A stretch of DNA of 64,000 bases from Cherax quadricarinatus. Lineage: Eukaryota; Arthropoda; Malacostraca; Decapoda; Parastacidae. The position numbers were made by a program, and so were the translations under genes. The stretch spans positions 1 through 64,000 of the forward strand of contig NW_027196924.1 in the NCBI RefSeq assembly GCF_038502225.1, read 5' to 3'. The notes under the pieces were generated by a model. The model saw only the letters and a program-made list of their open reading frames with translations. It did no database searches and was not told the origin of the DNA. Positions within the stretch are counted from its first letter, which is position 1, and each line of letters starts with the position of its first letter. Of the stretch, positions 50,269 to 60,839 are shown in pieces.

Positions 50269-53229
50269 TCAAACCCAGCCCCTCCCACTCATATATTTGT
50301 CCAATCTCTTCTTAAAGCTACCCAAGGTCCTAGCCTCTATCACCCTACTGGGAAGACTGTTCCACGCATCTACAACTCTGTTAGAAAACCAGTACTTACC
50401 TATGTCCTTTCTAAATCTAAATTTATCCAACTTAAATCCATTATTTCTGGTTCTTACCTGGTTCGACACCCTCAGTACTTTATTAATATCTCCCTTGTTT
50501 ATGCCCGTCATCCACTTATACACTTCAATGATATCTCCCCTCATTCTACGTCTCTCCAGAGAGTGGAGATTTAAGGCTTTAAGTCTATCTTCATACGGGA
50601 GATTCCTTACACAGTAAATCATTTTAGTCATTCTTCTCTGTATGTTCTCTAATGAGTCTATATCCATCCTGTAGTAAGGGGACCAAAACTGAGCAGCATA
50701 ATCTAAATGAGGCCTCACTAGTGATGTATAGAGCTGTAAAATAACTTTTGGACTTCTGTTACTTATACTTCTTGAGATAAATCCAAGTAATCTGTTAGCC
50801 TTGTTGCGCACACTAAGGCACTGCTGTCTTGGCTTTAGATTTCTGCTTACCATGACTCCCAAGTCTTTTTCACATTCTGTATGATCAAGCTCTACTTCAC
50901 CTAGATTATAGCTTCGAGGGTTATTTTCATTACCAAGGGCAAGTACCTTACACTTATCCACATTGAACTTCATCTGCCATTTTTCAGACCAAGACATTAA
51001 TTTGTCCAAATCCTCCTGGAGTTCATTGCTATCCTCCTCAGAATGAATTATACGGCCTATCTTTGTATCATCAGCAAATTTACTCATGTCACTCGTAATC
51101 CCTTCATCAAGGTCATTAATGTAAATTATGAACAAGAGAGGGCCTAAAACTGATCCTTGTGGAACGCCACTAGTGACTAATCCCCATTCAGATTTAACCT
51201 ATTAATGGAAACTCTGCTTTCTATTGGTAAGCCATGCCTCTATCCATGCTAGAACTTTACCTCCTATACCATGAGCTGCCACTTTTCTTAAGAGTCTCTT
51301 GTGAGGTACTCTATCGAAGGCTTTACTAAAATCCAAATAAACAATATCATATTCTTTATCACTGTCAACTGCCTCAAATGTTCTATTGAAGAACGTCAGT
51401 AAATTTGTCAGGCAGGAACGACCTCTCGTGAATCCATGCTGAGATTCATTTATCAAGTTATGCTCTTCAAGGTGACTTCTAATAATGTCAGCTATAATTG
51501 ATTCTAATAACTTGCCCACTATAGATGTCAGGCTTATTGGACGGTAATTTGAAGGAGTGGACTTATCCCCTGATTTGAATATAGGAACCACATTAGCCAT
51601 CTTCCACAACTCTGGCACAACACCGGTAAGGATGGACGCATTAAACACACTCGTTAATGGCTGACTAAGCTCCATCTTGCATTCCTTAAGTACCCTGGAA
51701 AACAACTCATCGGGTCCCGGGGACTTATTTTGCTTCAGTTTGTCTATCTGTTTGATAACCATGTCCCTCGTGACAGTAATATTAGTTAATTTAAATTCAT
51801 CAGGAACTAAATAATTGTTAATTACTGGAATCTCATTTACATCTTCCTGTGTAAAAACTGACAAAAAATAGTCATTAAATAAGGAACACATTTCCAGTTC
51901 GTTATCCGTCAGCTGTCCATTCCCAATTTTCAGAGGTCCTACTTTTTCCTTCACCTTCGTCCTATACACTTGAAAGAACCCCTTTGGATTAGTCTTTGAT
52001 TCATTAGCAACTCTAATTTCATAGTCACGTTTAGCCTTTCTAATCCCCTTTTTTACTTCTCTTTTAAGCTGAACATATTGGTCAGTAAGGTTAACCTCTC
52101 CTCTTCTGATGCGCCTATAAATTCCCCTTTTCTCCCCTAATAGATGCTTTAGCCTCCTGTTAACCCATTTGGGATCGTTATTATTAGACCTAATTTCTCT
52201 CTGGGGAATGTATATACTCTGAGCACGGTGTACATTATTAAGAAAAAAATCATAAATGCAGATCCCTTCATAATCATAAGTATGATCATCGTCAATAAAA
52301 TCATTAGCTAGATAACCCCAATCAAGATTAGACAGGTGTTCCCTAAGTCCATTATAATCGGCAGAACGAAAATCAGGGATTTTTACCGTATTATCATTAT
52401 TCTTGTATTCCCAGTTAATGCTAAAAGTGATGGATTTGTGATCACTTGCGCCAAGCTCTTCAGTGATCTCCAGATTATTTACGAGTGTTTCCTTATTTGA
52501 CAAGACTAGGTCTAGCAAATTATTACCCCTGGTAGGCTCTGTTACACACTGCTTCAGAAAACAGTCCTGAACTGTTTCCATAAAGTCACTGGACTCTAGA
52601 TTACCGGTCAAAGAATTCCAGTCAATTTGACTAAAGTTAAAATCCCCTACTATCACTATGTTATTGTGTCTAGAAGCCCTAACAATTTCGTCCCAAAGAA
52701 GTCTCCCTCTATCGTGATCCAAGCCTGGAGGTCGGTATATTACACCTAGAATTAGTTTTTCTTGACCTTCTACAAACTCTACCCAAACAGATTCTGTTAC
52801 TGTTCCATCTATTTTTATACCTGTTTTTATGCAACAATTAATATTTTCTCGAACATATAATGCAACTCCTCCCCCCTTCCCATTACATCTATCCACATGG
52901 AACAACTTAAACCCTTGAATATTACACTCAGCAATCATATCCCGACTCTTTAAATCATACCACGTTTCAGTTAATGCAATGACATCAAAGTTCCCAGCAC
53001 ATGCTACCAAACGTAGTTCATTAATCTTATTTCTTGCACTTCGACTGTTAGCATAAAATACCATCATATGTTTTTTCTTCTGCACATTTTTCCTATTCAT
53101 CTTTGTTTTTACACAATTTCTGAAATTATCATTACCCAGAGTTACTCCATGACAGTTACTATTAAGATTCTTAATATCAGAGCATAAGTCAATATATCCA
53201 TACTCATTATTTATCATTTCTAAACCCAT
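50269..53229 (-). pseudogene. E1 ORF2: CR1 endonuclease-reverse transcriptase with two adjacent stops
   Basis: The region is one frame of about 987 codons, interrupted only by two consecutive stops at 51199-51204. A small lesion in the preceding dozen bases changes residues before the stops; the same phase resumes afterwards. The endonuclease has FYANSRSARNK, VIALTETWYD, IVGDFNFSQIDW and LGASDHKSI. The RT has NYRPISLTSI and VYLDFSKAFDRVPHKRL before the lesion, and [14 protein letters not shown] and KFADDTKI after it. The C-terminus ends YMSGRGWV. The stops fall between the first and second catalytic aspartate blocks, so no active RT can be made. It diverges strongly from family A in sequence and is a separate CR1 lineage. 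Confidence 0.93.
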
Positions 53230-53243
53230 ACCTCTAACTAATC

Positions 53244-54077
53244 CTAGTTTAAAGTCCTAACAACCCCCTCAACTGAGCTAGCAAGAAAACCCACACCTGC
53301 CCTGGATAAGTGAACCCCATCCCAGGCATACATGTCATTTCGGCCATAGAAGTTGTCCCAGTTGTCAATGAATGGTACTGCATTATCCTTACAGTGTTTA
53401 TCCAGCCAACAATTAATACCAATTGCTCTCGACAACCATTCATTTCCAACACCTCTTCTTGGCAAAATGCCACATATAACAGGGCACCCACCCTTCTTCC
53501 TAATTATGTCTATTGCTGTCCTGAACCTTTTAACTAAATCCTCACTTCTACGCTTGCCTACATCATTGCCTCCAGCACTGAGGCAGATAATAGTATTGAT
53601 CCCATTACCGTTCATGATGTTGTCAAGCCGGCTAACAATGTCCTCCATCCCAGCCCCAGGAAAGCAAACCCTCTGTCTCCTACTCCTGTCCTTCAAGCAG
53701 AATGCCCTATCCATGTATCTAACCTGGCTATCCCCAACAACAACAATATTCTTACCTTCCTTGGTGTCGTTCGTCGTGGCGTTCCCAGTAGTCGACTCAC
53801 ATTCGTTGGGTAGCACGGAGAATGCATTAGATGTTTCCACAACAGTTTCCACAGCAATCTCTTTCTTCTTCATTGTTTCTACCTTTCCATTCGTCTTCTT
53901 GATCGACAACTTCATTCCATGTTGTCCAGCCACTGTCTGGGTTCCCTTCTTGGCCCGACGACTCAAAACAGGACTATTACGAATCTTCTTGTTTTCCTCA
54001 GTCAATCGCCGTATCTCTATCTTCGCTACCCTCAATTCTTCCTTAAGCTGCTGGTAAAGTTGCTCGATGGAGGGCAT
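53244..54077 (-). CDS. E1 ORF1: coiled coil and SGNH-type esterase
   Basis: This intact 277-codon frame starts at ATG 54075-54077. Residues 1-35 (YQQLKEELRVAKIEIRRL) form a short coiled coil and residues 36-105 are basic or low in complexity. An SGNH hydrolase-like domain fills residues 110-277: block I VVVGDSQVR with nucleophile S117, block III AGGND with G170 and N171, and block V WDGVHLS with D253 and H256. ORF1 proteins with an esterase domain are established for the CR1/L2 group, where they are thought to help RNP assembly or membrane contact. All four blocks look complete, so this ORF1 may still be functional although its ORF2 is not. Confidence 0.88.
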   Translation of the reverse strand: MPSIEQLYQQLKEELRVAKIEIRRLTEENKKIRNSPVLSRRAKKGTQTVAGQHGMKLSIKKTNGKVETMKKKEIAVETVVETSNAFSVLPNECESTTGNATTNDTKEGKNIVVVGDSQVRYMDRAFCLKDRSRRQRVCFPGAGMEDIVSRLDNIMNGNGINTIICLSAGGNDVGKRRSEDLVKRFRTAIDIIRKKGGCPVICGILPRRGVGNEWLSRAIGINCWLDKHCKDNAVPFIDNWDNFYGRNDMYAWDGVHLSRAGVGFLASSVEGVVRTLN

Positions 54078-54156
54078 CTTGGTTCAGTCCACGGAGATTA
54101 CACAAGACACTTCTTCACAAAGTTAAGTACAGGTCACCACTGAGTTAAGTACAGGT

Positions 54157-55303
54157 CTCCACTACGTCATTTTCTAGGCTATTCCACTGCCTTACAACTC
54201 TATGACTGAAGAAATACTTCCTACTATCTCTCTGACTCATTTGTGTCTTCAACTTCCAATTGTGGCCTCTTGTTTCTGTGTCCCCTCCCTGGAACATCCT
54301 GTCCTTGTCCACCTTGTCTATTCCACGCAGTATTTTATATGTCGTTATCATGTCTCCCCTGACCCTCCTGTCCTCCAGTGTCGTCAGGCCGATTTCCCTT
54401 AATCTTTCTTCATAGGACATTCCCCTTAGCTCTGGAACTAACCTTGTTGCAAACCTTTGTACTTTCTCTAGTTTCTTGACGTGCTTTATCAAGTGCGGGT
54501 TCCAAACAGGTGCTGCATACTCCAGTATGGGCCTGACATACACGGTGTACAGTGTCTTGAATGATTCCTTACTAAGGTGTCGGAATGCTGTTCTCAGGTT
54601 TGCCAGGCGCCCATATGCTGCAGCAGTTATCTGATTGATGTGTGCTTCCGGAGACATGCTCGGTGTTATACTCACCCCAAGATCTTTCTCCTTGAGTGAG
54701 GTTTGCAGTCTTTGGCCACCTAGCCTATACTCTGTCTGTGGTCTTCTGTGCCCTTCCCCTATCTTCATGACTTTGCATTTGGCAGGATTAAATTCGAGAA
54801 GCCATTTGCTGGACCAGGTGTCCAGTCTGTCCAGGTCTCTTTGAAGTCCTGCCTGGTCCTCATCAGATTTAATTCTCCTCATTAACTTCACATCATCTGC
54901 AAACAGGGACACTTCTGAGTCTAACCCTTCCGTCATGTCGTTCACATATACCAAAAATAGCACTGGTCCTAGGACTGACCCCTGTGGGACCCCGCTCGTC
55001 ACAGGTGCCCACTGTGATACATCATTACGTACCATGACTCGTTGTTGCCTCCCTGTCAGGTATTCTCTGATCCATTGCAGTGCCCTTCCTGTTATATGCG
55101 CCTGATGCTCTAGCTTCTGCACTAATCTCTTGTGAGGAACTGTGTCAAAGGCCTTCTTGCAGTCCAAGAAGATGCAATCAACCCACCCCTCTCTCTCTTG
55201 TCTTACTTCTGTTATTTTATCATAAAACTCCAGAAGGTTTGTGACACAGGATTTGCCTTCCGTGAATCCGTGCTGGTTGGCATTTATACTCCTGTTCCGT
55301 TCC

Positions 55304-55306
<3 letters not shown>
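54157..55306 (-). pseudogene. Family A copy A5: RT fragment truncated at both ends
   Basis: The minus-strand frame is open from the (AC)n side (55306) to the E1 junction. It starts at HLERNRSINANQHGF in the RT and includes [35 protein letters not shown] and the C-terminal WNPHLIKHVKKLEKV region. The last roughly 20 codons and the 3' tail are missing at the E1 boundary. The upstream HTHT peptide is translated (AC)n and is not part of the protein. At the 5' junction the element bases acacctgg overlap the AC repeat. Confidence 0.88.

Positions 55307-55376
<70 letters not shown>
55307..55376. repeat. (GT)n microsatellite upstream of A5
   Basis: About 70 bp of pure GT. On its far side 55377-55405 reads ccgatttccctcaacctttc, which resembles an internal piece of family A on the minus strand. 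The rest of 55406-55579 is unassigned. Confidence 0.95.
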
Positions 55377-55377
<1 letters not shown>

Positions 55378-55579
55378 TCCGATTTCCCTCAACCTTTCTT
55401 TGTCTCTGTGTGTGTGCTTCTTGATATGCAATAATCGCGAAAATGCGATACAAAATGCAAAACATTTAATTCCCCCTGTGGTTGTTGTAATACAGAGACA
55501 CACATGTACATGTATGTGTCTGTATTAGACTTACAAAGGGTGAATATCGCAGATCTCTGGATCCATCACTTACAGTCGG

Positions 55580-56094
55580 GTTGATAAATTAGACACATGT
55601 GCAACTCTTGGGTATCTTTATTGAGGAAACGTTTCGCCACACAGTGGCTTCATCAGTCCATACGTAGGAGAAACTTGAAGAACAGGAGGAGAATGAGGTA
55701 ATCAGTCCGTCAGCCTTGATGGACTGAAAACATCGACTCAAGGCTGAGGGACTGATTACCTCATTCTCCTCCTGTTCTTCAAGTTTCTCCTACGTATGGA
55801 CTGAGAGTAAGACACATGTGCAACATCTGGGTATCTTTATTGTAGACGTTTCGCCATCCAGTGGCTTTATCAATACAAGTTCTAGGACATAACTTGAAGA
55901 CAGAAGAACTATGTACAGAAGATGGCGAAACGTCTACAATAAAGATACCCAGATGTTGCACATGTGTCTTACTCTCATCTTGTCGGTATTATATACCATT
56001 CGTACACTACGTATGGACTGATGAAGCCACTGTGTGGCGAAACGTTTCCTCAATAAAGATACCCAAGAGTTGCACATGTGTCTAATTTATCAAC
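55580..56094. mobile_element. Nested foldback element (three perfect inverted repeats)
   Basis: Outer arms 55580-55667 and 56007-56094 are perfect reverse complements over 88 nt. Inside the left half, 55654-55708 and 55749-55803 are perfect complements over 55 nt with a 40-nt loop. Inside the right half, 55803-55858 and 55921-55976 are perfect complements over 56 nt around a 62-nt loop. The outer and the inner right arms share a diverged gacacatgtgcaac ... gggtatctttattg ... acgtttcgcca core, so they are related families, one nested in the other. No transposase is encoded. I recognise the GTTTCGCC motif as a common decapod non-autonomous repeat; the transposon superfamily is unknown. Confidence 0.85.
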
Positions 56095-56403
56095 ATGTCG
56101 GTTCTCTGAACCATTCATCTACAGTCGGGTTCTCACAATATTTCTCTTCACAGCGCAGTGGAAGAATTCTTGTAGAAACGCTAAATGTAATTGTCATAAC
56201 AAGCAGTGTTGGTGTTGCCAGTAGAGCTCTACCTTGAACACGCACCTTCGTCTGGTAATAAATCGTTTCAGGCCAGTTAAAGATGGTATCTGCTAAGACC
56301 ACTCTGGCCATGACACGAAGCAGCATCTAGCAGTGTGTAAGACCGACTTCCAATCACCTGACACCAGTAATCCTCTTACCTTGAGTGTGCTGTAAGTGTA
56401 CGC

Positions 56404-56450
56404 TAAGAACATAAAGGGGCACTGCAGAAGGTCTACTGGCCTATAATGGT
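56404..56450 (-). pseudogene. Family E copy E3: CR1 tail fragment
   Basis: A 47-bp match to the E1 3' tail (agaacataaaggggcactgc, then agaaggtctactggcctata). It is truncated on both sides. Confidence 0.65.
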
Positions 56451-56622
56451 AAGAGACAAAATATCAATATAATGCGATGCTTTACTGACGTCGTTTAACC
56501 CACGCGTGTGTGTGACTGACCACCTCAATTATTTTTTCCCTTCACCCACTGTCTCCTGTTGTTTTAATCACCTGTATTTTCGACTGAAGAAGTGTGTTGT
56601 GCAGGAGAAACACTTCATTAAT

Positions 56623-56849
56623 GAAGATACTGAAGTGTTGAAGATACTGAAGTGTTGAAGATACTGAAGTGTTGAAGATACTGAAGTGTTGAAGATACTG
56701 AAGTGTTGAAGATACTGAAGTGTTGAAGATACTGAAGTGTTGAAGATACTGAAGTGTTGAAGATACTGAAGTGTTGAAGATACTGAAGTGTTGAAGATAC
56801 TGAAGTGTTGAAGATACTGAAGTGTTGAAGATACTGAAGTGTTGAAGAT
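56623..56849. repeat. 17-bp minisatellite, 13 units
   Basis: Perfect tandem copies of gaagatactgaagtgtt. The two minus-strand frames across it are repeat artefacts. Confidence 0.95.
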
Positions 56850-56939
56850 ACATCTTATACCAACAATAATATGATAAACGAAGCTTGCTGAATGTGTAAA
56901 AGTGCAGAATAACATGCGTCCTCTTGCACAAATAACCCG

Positions 56940-57230
56940 CACATAGAAGAGAGGAGCTTACAACGATGTTTCGGTCCGACTTGGACCATTTACAAAGTCA
57001 CACAAATGGTCGAAGTCTGACCGTAGTGTCATCGTAAGTTCCTGTCTCCGATGTGTGGGTTATTCGTGTATTGTTCCAGTCACGGTATTGTGACCTTTTT
57101 GTTATTAATGTGTCCTCTTCTTGTGAAGACAGACACACGTACACTTCAAGACATTTATTAAAGGAAACGTTTCGCTACAAGTGACTTATTCAGTCCTGAA
57201 TTATACGTGTCTTTTTCCACACTTGTCGGT
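56940..57230. mobile_element. Relics of two non-autonomous repeats
   Basis: Around 56965-57030, gtttcggtccgacttggacc and a mirrored ggtcgaagtctgaccgta form an imperfect inverted pair typical of a short foldback repeat. Around 57140-57215, tttattaaaggaaacgtttc is a diverged relative of the foldback arms at 55580-56094. Neither has coding content. Confidence 0.5.
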
Positions 57231-57289
57231 ATCATTTTATCATTTTTCATCTGGACTCTTGTTGCTTATACTTCTTGATCAATGCAAGA

Positions 57290-57565
57290 AGAAGGTCGGT
57301 CTGGTGAAGCAGACTTCGGCACTGCTGCTGCTGCCTTGGCTTCACATTTCCACTTTCTATGATTCCCAGATCTTGTTCATATTGTGTATAATTAAGGTCT
57401 ACATCGCCTAGCTTGTGAGTGCCTCTCTTTATAACACTTTAGAGTGTTAAGTGCCTCTGTCTCTTCACGGACGACCTCATTAACTTAGCCAAACCTTCCT
57501 GAGGCACAATGGTAGCCTCCACCAAGTCTATTATCCAGCCTATTTTTGTGTTGACAGTGCAGGTC
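57290..57565 (-). pseudogene. Family E copy E4: degenerate CR1 RT fragment
   Basis: Blocks such as ctgccttggcttcacatttc and gattcccagatcttgttcat align with E1 at 50830-50880, and ccagcctatttttgtgttga aligns with E1 near 51055. The order and strand agree with a decayed CR1 copy. Frames are fully broken. The region 57566-57678 is unassigned. Confidence 0.65.
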
Positions 57566-57677
57566 ACACCTCTGACCCTCTAGCAGCGCAGGTCACACGC
57601 TGACCTCTGATCCGAGCCTTGTTTCCCCTCTGCTGCATCTAGTGCTCGTCAAGAATTCAGGTCACATCCAGAGAATG

Positions 57678-57678
<1 letters not shown>

Positions 57679-57769
<91 letters not shown>

Positions 57770-57784
57770 ATGTGTGTGTGTGTA
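57679..57784. repeat. (GT)n microsatellite at the 3' end of A6
   Basis: About 105 bp of GT with one CA interruption at 57769. On the minus strand it continues directly from the A6 terminal repeat aaataggtgagtac. Confidence 0.96.
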
Positions 57785-59197
57785 CTCACCTATTTGTGGT
57801 TGCAGGGGTCGATTCATAGCTCCTGGCCCCGCCTCTTCACCGGTTGCTACTGGGTCCTCTCTCTCCCCGCTCCATGAGCTTTATCAAACCTCGTCTTAAA
57901 ACTATGTATGGTTCCTGCCTCCACTACGTCACTTTCTAGGCCATCCCACTGCCTGACAACTCTATGACTGAAGAAATACTTCCCAACATCCCTTTGATTC
58001 ATCTGAGTCTTCAACTTCCAATTGTGACCCATTATTTCTGTGTTCCATCTCTGGAACATCCCGTCTCTGTCCACCTTGTCTATTCCGCGCAGTAATTTAT
58101 ATGTCTCTGTCATGTCTCCCCTGACCCTCCTGTCCTCCAGTGTCGTCAGGCCAAGTTCCCTTAACCTTTCTTCGTAGGACATTCCCCTTAGCTCTGGGAC
58201 TAGTCGTGTTGCAAACCTTTGCACTTTCTCTAATTTCTTGACGTGCTTGACCAGGTGTGGATTCCAAACCGGTGCTGCATACTCAAGTATGGGCCTGACG
58301 AATATAGTGTACAGAGTCTTGAACGATTCCTTACTGAGGTATCGGAACGCTATCCGTAGGTTTGCCAGGTGCCTGTATGCTGCAGCAGTTACCTGCTTAA
58401 TGTGCGTCTCAGATGTGCTTGGTATTATACTCACTCAAAGACTGAGGTTTGCAATCTTTGGCCACCTACACTATACTCTGTCTGCGGTCTTCTTTGCCCT
58501 TCCCCGATCTTCATAACTTTGCATTTGGCAGGGTTAAATTCAAGGAGCCAGTTGCTGGACCAGGCTTGTAGCCTGTCCAGGTCTCTTTGTAGTCCTGCCT
58601 AATCCTCGACCGATTTGATTCTTCTCATTAACTTCACATCATCTGCAAACAAGGACACTTCTGAGTCTATCCCTTCCGTTATGTCATTCACATGTACCGA
58701 AAACAGCACAGGTCCTAGGACTGACCCCTGTGGAACCCCGCTTGTCACAGGCGCCCACTCTGACACCTTGTCATATATGATGACTCGTTGTCATATATGA
58801 CTCATTGTCATATATGATGACTCGATGTCATATATGATGACTCGTTGTCATATATGATGACTCGTTGTCATATATGATGACTCGTTGTCATATATGATGA
58901 CTCGTTGTCATATATGATGACTCGTTGTCATATATGATGACTCGTTGTCATATATGATGACTCGTTGTCATATATGATGACTCGTTGTCATATATAATGA
59001 CTAGTTGCCTCCCTGTCAGCTAATCTCTGATCCATTGCAGTGCCTTTCCTGTCATGTGTGCCTGATCCTCTAGCTTTTGCATTAACCTCTTGTGAGGAAC
59101 TTGTGTCGAAGGCCTTCTTGCAGTTCAAGAAAATGCAGTCTATCCACCCCTCTCTCTCTTGTCTTACTTCTGTCACCTTGTCATAAAACTCCAGTAG

Positions 59198-59200
<3 letters not shown>
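57785..59200 (-). pseudogene. Family A copy A6: 5'-truncated RT with internal minisatellite
   Basis: The minus-strand 3' tail and last 195 codons (57847-58434) are open and match family A, including YAAPVWNPHLVKHVKKLEKV and KYFFSHRVV. Upstream of 58435 a deletion removes part of the KEKDLGVSI segment and breaks the frame. Further up, FADDVKL-, PQGSVLGP- and LDCKKAF-like pieces persist with lesions. A 20-bp repeat has expanded inside the coding sequence (58771-59007). The copy starts at 59200 next to (GT)n, where element bases cacaaacct overlap the AC repeat. Only one 14-bp terminal repeat is present. Confidence 0.88.
58771..59007. repeat. 20-bp minisatellite inside copy A6, 12 units
   Basis: Tandem copies of tcatatatgatgactcgttg; the second is 3 bp short, and the last carries tataatgactag. 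In intact family A copies the homologous position holds a single catgactcgttg-like sequence in the RVMVR coding segment, so the array grew within this copy. Confidence 0.93.
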
Positions 59201-59250
<50 letters not shown>

Positions 59251-59267
59251 TGTGTGTGTGTGTGTGT
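59201..59267. repeat. (GT)n microsatellite between A6 and A7
   Basis: About 66 bp of GT with one TA interruption. It touches the A6 5' truncation on the left and a family A 3' end on the right. Confidence 0.95.
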
Positions 59268-59330
59268 ACTCACCTATATGGGGTTGCATGAGTTGAGTGT
59301 CAGCTCCTGGCTCCCCGTGTGCGTAAACAA
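59268..59330 (-). pseudogene. Family A copy A7: 3'-end fragment
   Basis: The minus-strand tail with atataggtgagtac and the cctggagctgac-like block matches the family A 3' tail but is cut after about 63 bp. It shows that the (GT)n at 59201 was the tail of an earlier copy. Confidence 0.7.
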
Positions 59331-59568
59331 GGGAAGCATATATAAACATCAATTACTAATAATTATTATTGATCTTTATTAATTATTAACTCATAAAAAT
59401 TATTACGTGTGGGTGCAATTATTGTTGATAGCTAATATTATAATTAATAATTCTAATTATCATTGGTAATTAAAATCATTACTGGAAACTATATTAATTA
59501 TAGGTAATTTTAATTCCTGATAACTTAAGTGTGTATAATTATAATGAATTATGGAAAGTCTGATCATT
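59331..59568. other. AT-rich unassigned stretch
   Basis: Very AT-rich with many aattat and taatt words. It precedes the AAT microsatellite and has no coding content. Confidence 0.5.
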
Positions 59569-59822
<254 letters not shown>

Positions 59823-59889
59823 TAGTTACATATATACAAGGAACTGTAAAAATATTAGAAAACCGGAAGGCATAAGTCTTCTGCTGTTC

Positions 59890-60250
59890 TAATATTTCTT
59901 GATCGACACCATGCCCAGCCCTTCTAGGGCAGGGTAGGTGCCTGAGCCAGAGCTTGTAGCTCACAAGACTGCCATTACCATTAGCCCCCTTGGTGCGGGG
60001 CTGATGGCAGACCAGAGAGGCTTAGCTTCTCCCTACGAGCCCCGTGAGGGCGGGGAATGTGGCTAGGCCTGGGGACAGTTGGTCCCAAAGATGAGGGGGT
60101 ACTTGTACCTCCTCCCATGGCAGACTTAGGTCTCAGCCACTCCCAAGACAGGGAGCCAAGGCCGGGCCACCACTTGGAAAAGGCCCGGGCCGGGAGAATA
60201 CTGGCGAATCAACGAGAAGAGAATTATTTCTATAGTTCCTTAATAATGTG
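59890..60250. other. GC-rich segment of unknown type
   Basis: In sharp contrast with its surroundings, this stretch is G/C-rich with words such as gcccgtgagggcgggg and ggcccgggccgggag. It could be the 5' part of another non-LTR element. No frame longer than 64 codons exists and no family can be assigned. Confidence 0.4.
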
Positions 60251-60423
60251 AGAAATCACGAAAGCGCCTGGAAGTTCACTAGTTTTTTGCACAGTAGTTG
60301 TTCTGCATATTGTGTTGGACCCAAAAGTACAGGTAATTGATTTGTTGGAAACATGTGGTGAAAGTCATGCTTAGACTATCATAACGGAACTCCACTGGAC
60401 CCAAAGATGGCTCACCGAGCCCC

Positions 60424-60770
60424 TGTCATAGGGCTGCTCCTGTCATAGGGCTGCTCCTGTCATAGGGCTGCCCCTGTCATAGGGATGCCCTGTCATAGGG
60501 CTGCTCATGTCATAGGGATGCCCTGTCATAGGGCTGCCCCTGTCATAGGAATGCCCCTGTCATAGGGCTGCCCCTGTCATAGGGATGCCGTGTCATAGGG
60601 TTGCTCCTGTCATAGGAATGCCCCTGTCATAGAGCTGCCCCTGTCATAGGGACGCCCCTGTCATAGGGCTGCTCATGTCATAGGGATGCCCTGTCATAGG
60701 GCTGCCCCTGTCATAGGAATGCCCCTGTCATAGAGCTGCACCTGCCATAGGAATGCCCCTGTCATAGGGC
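60424..60770. repeat. 16-18-bp minisatellite, 21 units
   Basis: Repeats of tgtcatagggctgcccc with variants gctcc, gatgcc, aatgcc and agctg. Unit length alternates between 16 and 17-18 bp. Confidence 0.9.
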
Positions 60771-60839
60771 TCGGGAGTCACTGTTGGGTCACCACATGGA
60801 GAAGACTCGGTCCAGGACCCGTCCCCATATGTTGCATAA

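Larger units (their letters stand above)
50151..54156 (-). mobile_element. Family E copy E1: near-complete CR1 retrotransposon
   Basis: Minus-strand order: leader with two gttaagtacaggtc repeats (54120-54156), ORF1 with esterase domain, 14-bp gap, ORF2 with endonuclease and RT, then a 118-bp 3' tail ending near ttcttatgtt. The 3' tail is of the type recognised in CR1 elements, with the ggcccatacaaggcaggtcc block on the plus strand. Its 5' edge abuts the broken 3' part of family A copy A5, so E1 may have inserted into A5. Confidence 0.9.
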
